This document shows positions 9,723-18,438 of a stretch of DNA of 64,000 bases, in pieces. Position numbers and translations under genes: made by a program. This DNA is from Micromonospora sp. C28SCA-DRY-2 (GTDB taxonomy: Bacteria > Actinomycetota > Actinomycetes > Mycobacteriales > Micromonosporaceae). Within the stretch, counting starts at the first letter, position 1. Every line of letters begins with the position of its first letter. The notes beneath the pieces were generated by a model that saw nothing but the letters and a program-made list of their open reading frames with translations, made no database searches and was not told where the DNA came from. The stretch is taken from assembly GCF_030519475.1 (NCBI RefSeq), contig NZ_JAUMKD010000002.1:301001-365000 (forward strand). Direction: 5' to 3'.

Positions 9723-10240
9723 ACGAAGAGCGCGGCGAGCTTCGGCAGCCGCCGGCGGGCCTCCTCCTCGTCGTCGAAGTCCCAGAAGTCGTTGAGGTCC
9801 GGCACCGGGACCGGGTCACGGTCCGCCGGCAGGTCGGTCGCGGTCGCCTTGCGGTACGCGTCCCAGGGCACCGAGAGCATCTCCTCGCACTCGAACTCCT
9901 CGCCGCTGAGCGAGGCGGCCCGCACCTGCGGCAGCTCGGCCAGCGAGTCCGGGTCGGCCACGGCCCGGGCGAAGACCTCCCGGCCCTGGGTCATCAGCCA
10001 GCCCCGGAAGTACTCGAAGCCGTCGTCCGAGGCGCCCCCGTTGATCAGGTAGGCCGCGCCCCAGAGGTCCACCCGGTAGGAAGCGGCGAGCACCCGCTGC
10101 TGGTGGCGCGCGTAGCCGACGATGTCGGCCGGGTCGCGCTCGGCCAGCAGCGCCGCCGCCCGCGCGGCGACCGCGCCCGGCTCGCCCCCGCCGCCGGCGC
10201 GGGCCCGGTCGATCAACTGCCAGAAGTCGTCGGTCCTCAT
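9704..10240 (-). CDS. DUF4240 domain protein, copy A
   Basis: A 178-residue cytoplasmic protein matching the DUF4240 pattern: MRTDDFWQLI at the start, DLWGAAYLINGGASDDGFEYFRGWL in the middle, and an acidic Asp/Glu-rich C-terminus. The function of the family is unknown. It is the second gene of a two-gene operon of paralogues; its ATG (10238-10240) overlaps the stop of the upstream copy as ATGA. The frame is open far upstream but only through the other gene in a shadow frame, so the start is secure. Confidence 0.85.
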   Translation of the reverse strand: MRTDDFWQLIDRARAGGGGEPGAVAARAAALLAERDPADIVGYARHQQRVLAASYRVDLWGAAYLINGGASDDGFEYFRGWLMTQGREVFARAVADPDSLAELPQVRAASLSGEEFECEEMLSVPWDAYRKATATDLPADRDPVPVPDLNDFWDFDDEEEARRRLPKLAALFVEPPAE

Positions 10241-10851
10241 GGCCTGGCAGTCTCCCAGACCGACCACGGCCGCCGGTCGGGCAGCGGGAAGAGCGCGTCG
10301 AGCCGGGGAAAGCGCCGGGCGAACTCGACCGGATCCTCCAGCGCCCACTCCTCGTCCTGCGGATCGGGCGACATGCTCACGTCCCGCCCGCGCGCCGCCA
10401 GCGCCCCCGCCAGGCCGTCCTCGTCGCCGGTGATCCGCTCGTACGCCCGCTCGGCCACGTAGTCGAGCGACTCCCAGTCGGGCCACTCGTGATCGGCCCA
10501 GTCCCGGTTCGACCGGCCGGCCAGCCGGCGGACCTGCGGCACGTCGGCGAGCGCGTCCGGGTCGGCGACCACCCGCTCGAACGTCGCCCGGCCCAGCCCC
10601 ACCAGCCAGGCCTGGAAGTAGTGGAAGCCGTCGTCGGAGCAGAGCCCGCCGCAGACGCGCAGCGCGGCGCCCCACAGCGACCAGGTGTCGGCCCGGGCGC
10701 GGGCCTCGTCGAGCCGGAGCGCGAAGTCGACCAGGTCGTCGGTGGGCCGCTCGGCCAGGCGGTCGGTGAGCCAGTCGAGGCGAGCGTCCGGGTCGGCGGT
10801 GGCGGCGGCGGACGCCTCGATCAGCGCCCAGAAGTCGTCGGTGGCGATCAC
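10237..10851 (-). CDS. DUF4240 domain protein, copy B
   Basis: A 204-residue paralogue of the gene at 9704-10240, sharing TDDFW.LI at the N-terminus and the DTWSLWGAALRVCGGLCSDDGFHYFQAWLVG core; it differs in its C-terminal third. Start chosen: GTG at 10849-10851, because it places the family motif at residue 4 and a GATACT hexamer (10858-10863) lies six bases upstream as in a leaderless promoter. ATG at 10888-10890 is the alternative. It is divergent from the phosphotransferase at 10897. Function is unknown. Confidence 0.8.
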   Translation of the reverse strand: MIATDDFWALIEASAAATADPDARLDWLTDRLAERPTDDLVDFALRLDEARARADTWSLWGAALRVCGGLCSDDGFHYFQAWLVGLGRATFERVVADPDALADVPQVRRLAGRSNRDWADHEWPDWESLDYVAERAYERITGDEDGLAGALAARGRDVSMSPDPQDEEWALEDPVEFARRFPRLDALFPLPDRRPWSVWETARP

Positions 10852-10896
10852 CGGCGCAGTATCGCGGGGCGGTACGACAGCCGGCAGCATGGAGGC

Positions 10897-11883
10897 GTGC
10901 CCCCGCCGTCGCTGCCCCCGGTGCCGTACGACGCGACGGCGCTGCGGCCGGACTGGGCCGACCTGCCGGCCGGGCTGCGCGCGGCGCTGGCCGACCGGCT
11001 CGGCGCCCCGGTGGTCGCGGTCCGGGTCGCCGGGGCCGGCTTCACCCGCGGGTTCGCCGGTGTGCTCAGCACCGCCGACGGGGGCCGGGTCTTCGTCAAG
11101 GCCGCGCCGGCCGCCGGGCAACCGCACCTGGTCGACTGGTACGCCCGGGAGGCGGCGATCCTCGACCGGCTGCCCGCCGGCCTGCCGGCGCCCCGCCCCC
11201 GCTGGACGCTGCGCGCGGCGGGCTGGTTCGCGGTCGGCCAGGAGGCGATCGACGGCCGTACGCCCGCGCTGCCCTGGCACCCGGCCGAGCTGGCGGCCAC
11301 CCTGGCCGGGTACGCCCGGCTCGCCGCCGCGCTGGCCGATCCGCCGGCCGAACTGGTCGCCCTGGGGCTTCCCCAGCTCGCCGACCTGGCCCGGGAGGAC
11401 ATCCTCTGGTGGGGTGAGGTGGCCGCCGGCCGCGAGCCACCGCCGCCCCTGCCCGGCCCGGTCCGGGACCGGCTGCCCGACCTGGTCGCCCTGGAGTCCC
11501 GCCTGCCCGGGTACGCCGCCGGCGCCCCCGGGCTGATCCACGGCGACCTGCGGCTGGACAACGTGCTCCTCGACGCCGCCGGCCGGGCCTGGTTCTGCGA
11601 CTGGACCTGGCTCTGCCACGGCCCGCCCTGGTTCGACCTGGCCAGCCTGCTGATCACCGGGTACGCCAGCGGACTGGACGCGGACGCCCTCTTCGCCGCC
11701 CACCCGGCCGCCGCCGGTGCTCCCCCGGACGTGCTGGACGTCACCCTGGCGGCGCTCGCCGGCTACTTCCTCACCACCGCCGCCTCGGCCCCGCCGACCG
11801 CCTCGGTGCACCTGCGGACGCACCAGCGCTGGAGCGGTGAGCAGGCACTCGACTGGCTCGCCCGCCGCCAGGGCTGGGCGTGA
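10897..11883 (+). CDS. aminoglycoside-phosphotransferase-family kinase
   Basis: A 328-residue protein with the APH/choline-kinase fold. Visible are the GFTRGFAG nucleotide loop, a VFVKAA strand-lysine, the catalytic loop LIHGDLRLDNVLLD (His215, Asp217) and FCDWTW, the DxD-like metal site. These enzymes phosphorylate small hydroxylated substrates; family membership alone does not make it a resistance enzyme. GTG at 10897 is used as the start but is uncertain; GTG at 10921 is equally possible, and neither has a well-spaced Shine-Dalgarno. It is divergent from the DUF4240 pair with only 45 bases between starts. Confidence 0.85.
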   Translation: MPPPSLPPVPYDATALRPDWADLPAGLRAALADRLGAPVVAVRVAGAGFTRGFAGVLSTADGGRVFVKAAPAAGQPHLVDWYAREAAILDRLPAGLPAPRPRWTLRAAGWFAVGQEAIDGRTPALPWHPAELAATLAGYARLAAALADPPAELVALGLPQLADLAREDILWWGEVAAGREPPPPLPGPVRDRLPDLVALESRLPGYAAGAPGLIHGDLRLDNVLLDAAGRAWFCDWTWLCHGPPWFDLASLLITGYASGLDADALFAAHPAAAGAPPDVLDVTLAALAGYFLTTAASAPPTASVHLRTHQRWSGEQALDWLARRQGWA

Positions 11884-12104
11884 CCCCGCTGACTGCGCCG
11901 CTCCGCCCCGGCGTCCCCGCGCGGATCGGCCACGAGCCGGCTTCCGCGCCGGTCCCCTGAGCCCGGCGTCCCGCGGGACGACCCGAGCCGGCGTCCCTGC
12001 GAGCCGCCGCGGGCTGGCGTTGGTCGACCCCGGCGTGGCAGGGGCAGGATGGGGCGGTCGGTCCTCGCCCGGCGCCCGATCCGGGCATCGCGGAGCCGGC
12101 CGTT
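11884..12104. other. intergenic stretch, nothing recognised
   Basis: 221 bases between the phosphotransferase stop and the rpsT promoter. No ORF with protein character, no hairpin of note and no RNA gene was seen. Confidence 0.5.
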
Positions 12105-12133
12105 TTGGCTCGTCCCGGGCGACCTGGTAACCT
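12105..12133 (+). promoter_or_regulatory. housekeeping promoter of rpsT
   Basis: TTGGCT (12105-12110), 17 bases, TAACCT (12128-12133): a good SigA-type promoter. Transcription would start near 12140, giving a leader of about 70 bases before rpsT. Confidence 0.7.
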
Positions 12134-12211
12134 GGCTCTTCGCGCAGCGATGACGCATGCTCGTCGGGCGCACAAGCAGACCAACCCGAGCTATCAAGAC
12201 GAGGCTGTCGC

Positions 12212-12478
12212 GTGGCGAACATCAAGTCCCAGATCAAGCGCAACCGGCAGAACGAGAAGCGCCGGCTGCGTAACAAGTCGGTCAAGTCGTCGCTGAAGAC
12301 CGCCATCCGCAAGTTCCACGAGGCCGCCGAGGCCGGCGACGCGGAGAAGGCCACCGTCCTCATGCGCGACGCTGCTCGCAAGCTGGACAAGGCCGCCAGC
12401 AAGGGCGTGATCCACGCCAACCAGGCCGCGAACCGCAAGTCCGCGATCGCCAAGCGCGTGGTGTCGCTCTCCGCCTGA
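12212..12478 (+). CDS. rpsT: 30S ribosomal protein S20
   Basis: An 88-residue basic protein that binds 16S rRNA in the small subunit. The N-terminus [21 protein letters not shown] and the helix-rich remainder with [10 protein letters not shown] are diagnostic, and the length is standard. GTG start; GACGAGG lies upstream. It has its own promoter and is followed after 22 bases by a strong terminator, so it is monocistronic, as is common for rpsT. Confidence 0.97.
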   Translation: MANIKSQIKRNRQNEKRRLRNKSVKSSLKTAIRKFHEAAEAGDAEKATVLMRDAARKLDKAASKGVIHANQAANRKSAIAKRVVSLSA

Positions 12479-12500
12479 TCCGGCGGACCCAGACCTGACC

Positions 12501-12530
12501 GGAAGCCCCGGGGCGGTGCCCGGGGCTTCC
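12501..12530 (+). terminator. terminator of rpsT
   Basis: Perfect 12-base stem GGAAGCCCCGGG / CCCGGGGCTTCC with a 6-base loop, then GTCTGTGTGT. Confidence 0.88.
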
Positions 12531-12598
12531 GTCTGTGTGTGCGCGGGCACTTCCCCCGCCGCCGGTCCGGCGCCCGGGTGCGGCCGCGTCACTGTGCC

Positions 12599-12679
12599 CG
12601 ACTGACGGCTACCGCCACTGCTGCCCGAGTGACGGCTACCGCCACTGCTGCCCGAGTGACGGCTACCGCCACTGCTGCC
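12599..12679. repeat. 27-base tandem repeat, three copies
   Basis: Three contiguous copies of a 27-base unit (starts 12599, 12626, 12653; core GTGACGGCTACCGCCACTGC) in the gap between rpsT and the next gene. The first copy differs by one base (ACTGACGG for AGTGACGG). It is not part of a recognisable gene. The rest of 12531-12818 shows nothing else. Confidence 0.88.
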
Positions 12680-12818
12680 AGATGGCGGCGCGGCCACCGG
12701 CGTTCGGTGCGGGCCACAGCTACCGTCGGCCGGGGCGTGGCGCCTGCGGGTGCACCTGTTGTCGTTCCCACGACCACAGACGCACCCAGTTAGGTGACGG
12801 GCTGCCGCCGCTGGCGGT

Positions 12819-13577
12819 TCAGGTCAGCGGAGTCGGGCGGCCGGTGGTCGAGCCGGGGCCGGTCTCCGGTGGGCTCGACGGCCCGCGCCCGCCGGGGCCG
12901 ATCTCGGGTGAGCTCGACGCCCGGCGCACGCCGGGAGCGATCTCCGGTGGGCTCGACGCCCGGCGCGCGCCGGGAGCGGTCTCCGGTGGGCTCGACGCCC
13001 GGCGCACGCCGGGAGCGATCTCGGGTGGGCTCGACGCCCGGCGCACGCCGGGAGCGATCTCGGGTGGGCTCGACGCCCGGCGCACCGAGCCGGGACCGCC
13101 CGGCGGGTCCGATCCGCCCGCCCCGGTCGCCGGGGCGACGCCGGTCGGCCGGTCCCCGCCGCCCGACTTGTTCCGAGCGGGCCTGCGCACCGGCTCGGAC
13201 GTGATGACCACCCCCGGCACGCTGTGCGTGATCCACTCGACCTGGGCCCGGCCGACGACCGGCTCCATCTGCCGCCGGAACCGCTCCCGCTCCTGCTCGG
13301 GCACGGCCGCCGCGGACCGGACCACCAGCGCGGCCACCATGTCGTTGAGCTTCACCATCACCGCCACCGCGGCCGGCAGGACCAGCACCGCCCACCAGGT
13401 CACCAGCTCGGCGAGGGCGAGCAGCGCGGCGAGCGCGACGACGCCCTCGAAGAAGAGGAAGCAGAGCACCCCGCCGGGATTGACGAAGCGCAGGCCGAGG
13501 ATCCGGGCGTAGAGCGGCCGGTACCGCTCCTCGTCGGCCGGGATCGTCGCCCACGAGCCGTGGCCCGCTCCGCTCAC
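12819..13577 (-). CDS. membrane protein of unknown function with repeat-built tail
   Basis: A 252-residue protein co-transcribed with holA: its GTG (13575-13577) overlaps the holA stop as GTGA. Residues about 33-75 form two hydrophobic segments (GVLCFLFFEGVVALAALLALAE and an adjacent WWAVLVLP stretch). A charged segment PEQERERFRRQMEPVVGRAQVEWITHSVPGVV follows. From about residue 160 the chain becomes Pro/Ser/Arg-rich and is made of six 13-residue repeats of the type RRASSPPEIAPGV, encoded by 39-base DNA repeats. I do not recognise the family. The tail is expected to be disordered and probably varies in length between strains. Confidence 0.8.
   Translation of the reverse strand: MSGAGHGSWATIPADEERYRPLYARILGLRFVNPGGVLCFLFFEGVVALAALLALAELVTWWAVLVLPAAVAVMVKLNDMVAALVVRSAAAVPEQERERFRRQMEPVVGRAQVEWITHSVPGVVITSEPVRRPARNKSGGGDRPTGVAPATGAGGSDPPGGPGSVRRASSPPEIAPGVRRASSPPEIAPGVRRASSPPETAPGARRASSPPEIAPGVRRASSSPEIGPGGRGPSSPPETGPGSTTGRPTPLT
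12862..13095 (-). repeat. 39-base in-frame tandem repeats, six copies
   Basis: Units begin at 12862, 12901, 12940, 12979, 13018 and 13057. The four inner copies differ at only a few positions, while the outer ones are more diverged. As 39 is a multiple of 3, copy-number change would add or remove 13 residues of the protein tail without a frameshift. Confidence 0.92.
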
Positions 13578-14590
13578 CGGGCGCCACCCTGCCGGGCGGC
13601 CGCGACCGAGAAGAGCGCCCGCTCCAGGGCGTACGCCCGGTCGTCCGCGCCGCCCTTGACGGCGGCGTTGCACTCGGCGGCGGCCTGCATGGCCTGTACC
13701 AGCCCTTCCGGCGTCCAGCCGCGGGCGCGCTGCTGGGCGGAGCGGATCTTCCACGCCGGCATGCCGAGGGTGCTCGCCAACTGGTAGGGGTCGCCCCGCC
13801 CGGCCGCCGCGACCCGGGCCACGGTGCGCACGCCGTCGGCGATCGCGTCGGCGATCGGCACCGGGTCGACCCCCACGTGCAGCGCCCAGCGCAACGCCTC
13901 CAGCGCCCCGGGCAGGTCGCCCACCATGGCGGCGTCGGCGACGGTGAAGCCGGTCACCTCGACCCGGCCCCGGTAGTAGCGCGCCACGGTGTCGGCGCCG
14001 ATCCGGCCGTCGGTGTCGGCCATCAGCTGGGAGCAGGCGGCGGCCAGCTCGCGCAGGTCGTTGCCGACCGCCGCGATGAGCGCCTCGGCGGCGTCCTCGG
14101 TGCACTTGCCGCCGGCCCGGCGGATCTCGTCGCGGACGAAGGCCACCCGGTCCCGGTGGCCCTTGAGCTTGGCCGCCGGCACGACAGTGGCGCCGGCCGC
14201 CTTGAGCCCGTCGGCGAACGCCTTGCCCTTGGCGCCGCCGAGGTGCAGCACGACGAGCTGCACCTCCGGGTCGGGATTCTTCGCGTACGCCAGCAGGGCG
14301 GTGACCAGGTCCTTGCGGGCGTCCTGACCGGACCGGAGGACCAGCACCCGCCGGCCGCCGAACAGGGACGGGCTGAGCATCTCGGCGATCTCGCCGACGG
14401 TCAGCGAGCCGGCCTGGTACTCCCGGACGTCCACGTCGGGGTCCACACTGCGGGCCCGGGCGACGGCTTCGGACACCGCCCGCGTGGCGAGCAGCTCTTC
14501 GTCGCCGAGGACGAGCAGAATGGGAGCGAGGCTGGCGGCGGTCACGCCGCCCATATTCGCACGGCACGCTGCCGGATCCAGCCTGGTCAT
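13574..14590 (-). CDS. holA: DNA polymerase III subunit delta
   Basis: A 338-residue clamp-loader subunit that opens the sliding clamp. The HolA pattern is clear: LVLGDEELLATRAV near the N-terminus, the SLFGGRRVLVLR block, VVLHLGGAKGK, and a C-terminal helical collar domain with ALERALFSVAAAR. Two starts compete. ATG at 14590 has GGAG five bases upstream and is used; ATG at 14554 would remove 12 residues. It lies downstream of comEA-comEC, as in many actinobacteria, with an 88-base gap after comEC, and is coupled to the membrane-protein gene behind it. Confidence 0.92.
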   Translation of the reverse strand: MTRLDPAACRANMGGVTAASLAPILLVLGDEELLATRAVSEAVARARSVDPDVDVREYQAGSLTVGEIAEMLSPSLFGGRRVLVLRSGQDARKDLVTALLAYAKNPDPEVQLVVLHLGGAKGKAFADGLKAAGATVVPAAKLKGHRDRVAFVRDEIRRAGGKCTEDAAEALIAAVGNDLRELAAACSQLMADTDGRIGADTVARYYRGRVEVTGFTVADAAMVGDLPGALEALRWALHVGVDPVPIADAIADGVRTVARVAAAGRGDPYQLASTLGMPAWKIRSAQQRARGWTPEGLVQAMQAAAECNAAVKGGADDRAYALERALFSVAAARQGGAR

Positions 14591-14678
14591 CGGTACTCCG
14601 CTCGCGGAGCCCGCACTCAGCGCAAATCCAGACATCTATGTTGATTCATCGCTAATCGCTGGAATCGCCGTCGATCCG

Positions 14679-17342
14679 TCAACGCTGGCGCCCCGGGTCG
14701 ACGCCCCGGGTCACCACCGCCAGGCCGGAGCGCCCGACCACCGCCGCCAGGTCGCCGTCGGTGTCGGTACGCAGCACCCGTGCCCCGCCCCGGGCCAGCC
14801 GGGCCAGCAGCGCCGGATTCGGGTGCCCGTAGGTGTTGCCGGTGCCGACCGGCACCAGGGCGACCGCCGGACGGACCGCGTCGAGGAACGCCGGGTCCTG
14901 ATAGGCCGAGCCGTGATGCGGCACCTTCAGCACCTCCGCCCGCAGCTCCCCCGCCGGTACGTCGGCCAGCAGCGCCCGCTGCTGCTCGGTCTCCGCGTCG
15001 CCGGTGAGCAGGATCCGCACCCCGGACACCACGGCACGCAGCACTATCGAGTTGTTGTTCGGGTCGGAACGGGTGCCGCGCAACGGATGCGCCGACCCGA
15101 GGGTGGCCAGCTCGACCGCACCCGCCCGCCAGCGCCAGCCGGGCGTCACGGTCAGCAGCTCGGCGGCCCGTGCCGCCGCCTCCAACCGGACCAGGTCCCG
15201 ACCGTGTTCCGGTTCCGGCCACGGTGGAGCGAGCACGGCCGCGACCCGGCGTCCCCGGAACACCCCGGCCACGCCACCGGCGTGGTCGACGTGGAAGTGG
15301 CTGATCACCAGCAGCGGCACCTCCCGTACGCCGAGCCGGCGCAGGCAGGCGTCCACCGCCGCCGGCTCCGGGCCGGCGTCGACCACCACGGCCCGCCCGG
15401 CGCTCACCGGCAGCACGATCGCGTCGCCCTGGCCGACGGCGCACGCGGCCACCACCCAGCCCGCCGGCGGCCAGCCGTCCGCCACCAGCCGGACCGGCAG
15501 CGTGCCGAGCATCACGGCGACCCCGACCACCGCGACCAAACGGCGCACCAGCGGCCGTCGGGTGGCCACCAGCAGCGCGCCGGTCAGGCCGGCCAGCAGC
15601 AGCGCGCCCGGCACGCCGCCCGGCCAGGGCAGGGTGCCGGCCGGCAGTTGCGCCCCGTACCGGGCGACCGTGACCAGCCACCACGCCGGCCAGCTCGCCA
15701 GCCAGGCGGCGAACTCGGCCCCGGTCGGCCAGACCGGTGACACCGCCGCCGCGAGCACGCCGAGCACGGTGGCCGGCGCGATCGCCGGTACCGCCAGCAG
15801 GTTGGCCGGCACCGCGACCAGGCTGACCGTGCCGGAGATCCCGGCGACCACCGGAGCGCAGGCGAGCTGTGCGGCGGCCGGCACCGCCAGAGCCTCGGCC
15901 AGCCCGGCCGGTACGCCCCGACGACGCAACCCGTCTCGCCACCGGGGCGCGAGCAGCAGCAGGCCACCGGTGGCCAGGACGGAGAGCGCGAAGCCGGGGT
16001 CGCCGGCCAGCTCCGGGTCCACCAGCACCAGCACCGTCACCGCCGCGGCCAGGGCCGGCAGCGCGGCGCGGGGTCGGCCGGCGGCCAGCGCGACCAGCCC
16101 GATCGCGCCCATGGTGGCGGCCCGCACCACGCTCGGCGACGGACGGACCAGGATGACGAAGCCCACCAGCGCCACGGCGCACAGCCCCGCCGCCAGCCAC
16201 GGGCCGGCCCGCGCCCACCGGGCCAGCAGCAGCACCGCACCGACGACGATCGCCACGTTGGACCCTGAGACGGCGTTCAGGTGGGTCATGCCGGTGGCCA
16301 GGAAGTCCTCCTCCACCGTGGCCGGCAGCCGGCTGGTGTCCCCGACCACCAGGCCGGGCAGCAGTCCACCCTGCTCGTCCGGCAGCGGCTCGCAGGCGCG
16401 TTGCAGACCGGCCCGGAGTTGGCCGGCGGCCCGCTGGGAGGTCGGCGCCGGGCCGTGCGGCTCGGGCGCACCGGTGGCGCGCAGCACGGCGGCGGTGAGG
16501 TCGCCGCCACGCGGGGCGGCCAGCCGCCCCTCGGCGGTGAGGCGCTGCCCGGGCAGCAGTCCCCGCCAGCCCGGGTCGGTGGCGAGCACCAGCACGCGCA
16601 CCGGCGCGACCACCCGCCGACCGTCCGGGCCGGTGACGCCGACCAGTTCGGCCGCCACCAGCAGCATCGCCGGCCGGCCGATGGCGCCGCCGCGGACCGG
16701 CCGGGGATCGTCGCGCACCACCAGCTCGGCGGTGACGCTGGCCCGCTCGTCGACCAGGGCGCGGACCGGCCCGGCGTCCCGGACGGCCAGCCGGGCGGCG
16801 GTCGCGCTGGCGCCGCAGACCACCCCGATCAGGACCGCGACGGCGATCCAGCCGTACCGCCGCAGGCGCGCCGACGGCCGGCCGAGGACGCCCAGCAGAC
16901 GCAGCACGCCGAGGACGGCCAGCGCGGCCGCCGTCGCGGCCAGCAGCAGCGTGCGCGCGGCGGTGAGGTGCAGCCCGGCCAGCGCTGCCAGCCAGGCCGC
17001 CACCGCCAGCCCGGCCAGCCGCAGGTCCGGCACCGCCGCCCGCTCCCCGCCCGCCGACCCGTCCGACCCCTCGGCCCGGTCCCCCGCCGCGCCGTCCGGC
17101 CCCTCGGCCTCGTCCCCGCCCGGCACCCGGTTTTCACCCGACACCTGTTCGGCGGTCGCCACCGGGCCCCGCGCCACCCGGCTGACACCCACCGTCCGAG
17201 CCGGAGAGATCACCCCGTCCACGCCCGCCACCGCCTCCGGATCCGCTGCCCTGTCCGTGCCTGCGGGCCGGGCCGAACGGGGTGGGGCGGCCGGTGTGCC
17301 GGCTCGGCCGGCGCCGGGAGCGGGCGGGTGCCGGGTGCTCAC
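14679..17342 (-). CDS. comEC: ComEC/Rec2-family DNA-uptake channel protein
   Basis: An 887-residue integral membrane protein of the ComEC family, which forms the inner-membrane channel for single-stranded DNA in competent bacteria. There is a Pro/Ala/Arg-rich N-terminal cytoplasmic stretch of about 100 residues, then hydrophobic segments with the Competence domain, and a C-terminal metallo-beta-lactamase-like domain carrying VISHFHVDHAGG and KVPHHGSAYQD. The long soluble N-terminus is longer than in model ComEC proteins, and a later start is possible. GTG at 17340-17342 overlaps the comEA stop (GTGA), which supports it. Whether this organism is transformable is unknown. Confidence 0.93.
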   Translation of the reverse strand: MSTRHPPAPGAGRAGTPAAPPRSARPAGTDRAADPEAVAGVDGVISPARTVGVSRVARGPVATAEQVSGENRVPGGDEAEGPDGAAGDRAEGSDGSAGGERAAVPDLRLAGLAVAAWLAALAGLHLTAARTLLLAATAAALAVLGVLRLLGVLGRPSARLRRYGWIAVAVLIGVVCGASATAARLAVRDAGPVRALVDERASVTAELVVRDDPRPVRGGAIGRPAMLLVAAELVGVTGPDGRRVVAPVRVLVLATDPGWRGLLPGQRLTAEGRLAAPRGGDLTAAVLRATGAPEPHGPAPTSQRAAGQLRAGLQRACEPLPDEQGGLLPGLVVGDTSRLPATVEEDFLATGMTHLNAVSGSNVAIVVGAVLLLARWARAGPWLAAGLCAVALVGFVILVRPSPSVVRAATMGAIGLVALAAGRPRAALPALAAAVTVLVLVDPELAGDPGFALSVLATGGLLLLAPRWRDGLRRRGVPAGLAEALAVPAAAQLACAPVVAGISGTVSLVAVPANLLAVPAIAPATVLGVLAAAVSPVWPTGAEFAAWLASWPAWWLVTVARYGAQLPAGTLPWPGGVPGALLLAGLTGALLVATRRPLVRRLVAVVGVAVMLGTLPVRLVADGWPPAGWVVAACAVGQGDAIVLPVSAGRAVVVDAGPEPAAVDACLRRLGVREVPLLVISHFHVDHAGGVAGVFRGRRVAAVLAPPWPEPEHGRDLVRLEAAARAAELLTVTPGWRWRAGAVELATLGSAHPLRGTRSDPNNNSIVLRAVVSGVRILLTGDAETEQQRALLADVPAGELRAEVLKVPHHGSAYQDPAFLDAVRPAVALVPVGTGNTYGHPNPALLARLARGGARVLRTDTDGDLAAVVGRSGLAVVTRGVDPGRQR

Positions 17343-18334
17343 ACCGTCACCAGGTCCTTGAGCTGCTCGTACCGGGCGTCGCCGATGCCGTCCACCTGGC
17401 GCAGGTCGCCGACGGACCGGAACCCGCCGTGCTGCTCGCGGTGGTCGAGGATGCGTTGGGCGAGCACCGGCCCGACGCCGGGCAGCGAGTCGAGCTGCGC
17501 CAGCGTGGCGGTGTTCAGGTTGACCCGCCCGCCGGGTGCCGCCGCTGCGGGCCCCGGCCCGGCCGGTGCGCCGGGTGCGCCCGCCACGTTCGGCGGCGCC
17601 GGGACGCCGACCACTATCAGCTCGCCGTCGGTGACCTTGCGGGCCGGGTTGAGCAGGGCCACGTCCACGCCGGGCAGCGCCCCGCCGGCCGCCTCGACGG
17701 CGTCGGCGACCCGGGCACCGGCCGGCACCCGGACCAGCCCGGGCCGGCGTACCTTGCCCGCCACGGCCACCACCAACTCGCCGGCCGGTGACGCCACCGG
17801 ATCGTCGAGCGACGACGAGCCGAGCGGCCCGGCCGGTGCCGCGGTCGCCAGCGGGGCGACCGGCTCGGCCCGTGGCCGGGACCGCCAGGCCCAGAAGCCG
17901 GCGCCGAGCACGACCAGCACGGCCACCAGAGCCAGCGCCCGTACGCCCCGCCGCCCCGGATCGAAGACCCCGGGGCCGGGCAGGCGGGGCGTCGACGGGC
18001 CGGCCCCCGCCCCGCCCACCGCTTCCGGGTCGGGACCCGACCGGGCGGCAGGCCGCGACAGGGTGGCCCGGACCGGCACGTGGCCGAGCCCGGACAGCAG
18101 ATCCTCGGGGACAGCGGGCGAAGGGCCGCCCACCCGATCCGGTCCGGCGAGCGGCGGCTCGCCGCCGAACGACCCCGGGGCAGCGCTCAGGTCGGGCGGG
18201 TCTGCCGCGAGCCCCGGCGCGGCGCCGGACCGCCCGGCAGGAGGCGCATCGGGCCCCTCCGCGTCGTCGGCCGCCGCGCCGGGCAGCAGGCGCCGCAGGC
18301 GCTGGCGCACCACCGCGTCCTCGTCATTCGACAC
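17339..18334 (-). CDS. comEA: ComEA-family DNA-binding protein
   Basis: A 331-residue protein with a Pro-rich cytoplasmic N-terminus, one membrane anchor (about 131-150), an SLBB domain (VVAVAGKVRRPGLVRVPAGARV) and a C-terminal helix-hairpin-helix pair (VNLNTATLAQLDSLPGVGP ... FRSVGDLRQVDGIG). It is the extracytoplasmic DNA receptor that feeds ComEC. It is translationally coupled to comEC by GTGA. The GTG start (18332-18334) has TAGCCT at 18341-18346, six bases upstream, and no Shine-Dalgarno, so the comEA-comEC mRNA appears leaderless. Confidence 0.93.
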   Translation of the reverse strand: MSNDEDAVVRQRLRRLLPGAAADDAEGPDAPPAGRSGAAPGLAADPPDLSAAPGSFGGEPPLAGPDRVGGPSPAVPEDLLSGLGHVPVRATLSRPAARSGPDPEAVGGAGAGPSTPRLPGPGVFDPGRRGVRALALVAVLVVLGAGFWAWRSRPRAEPVAPLATAAPAGPLGSSSLDDPVASPAGELVVAVAGKVRRPGLVRVPAGARVADAVEAAGGALPGVDVALLNPARKVTDGELIVVGVPAPPNVAGAPGAPAGPGPAAAAPGGRVNLNTATLAQLDSLPGVGPVLAQRILDHREQHGGFRSVGDLRQVDGIGDARYEQLKDLVTV

Positions 18335-18438
18335 GGCGCGAGGCTAGGCCGCTCCGACCGCCCCCGTACGCTCGCGCCGGTCCGGCTGTGGACACACACC
18401 TGCCCTGTGGACAGCGCCCTGATCATGCGGCGGGTGTG

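Noticed and set aside
10897..11883. Antibiotic-resistance aminoglycoside phosphotransferase
   Set aside because: Only the general kinase fold is evident; there is no specific similarity that I can cite to a resistance enzyme.
12599..13095. Possible CRISPR array
   Set aside because: The repeats (27 and 39 bases) are contiguous with no unique spacers, one set is in frame inside a gene, and no cas gene is near.
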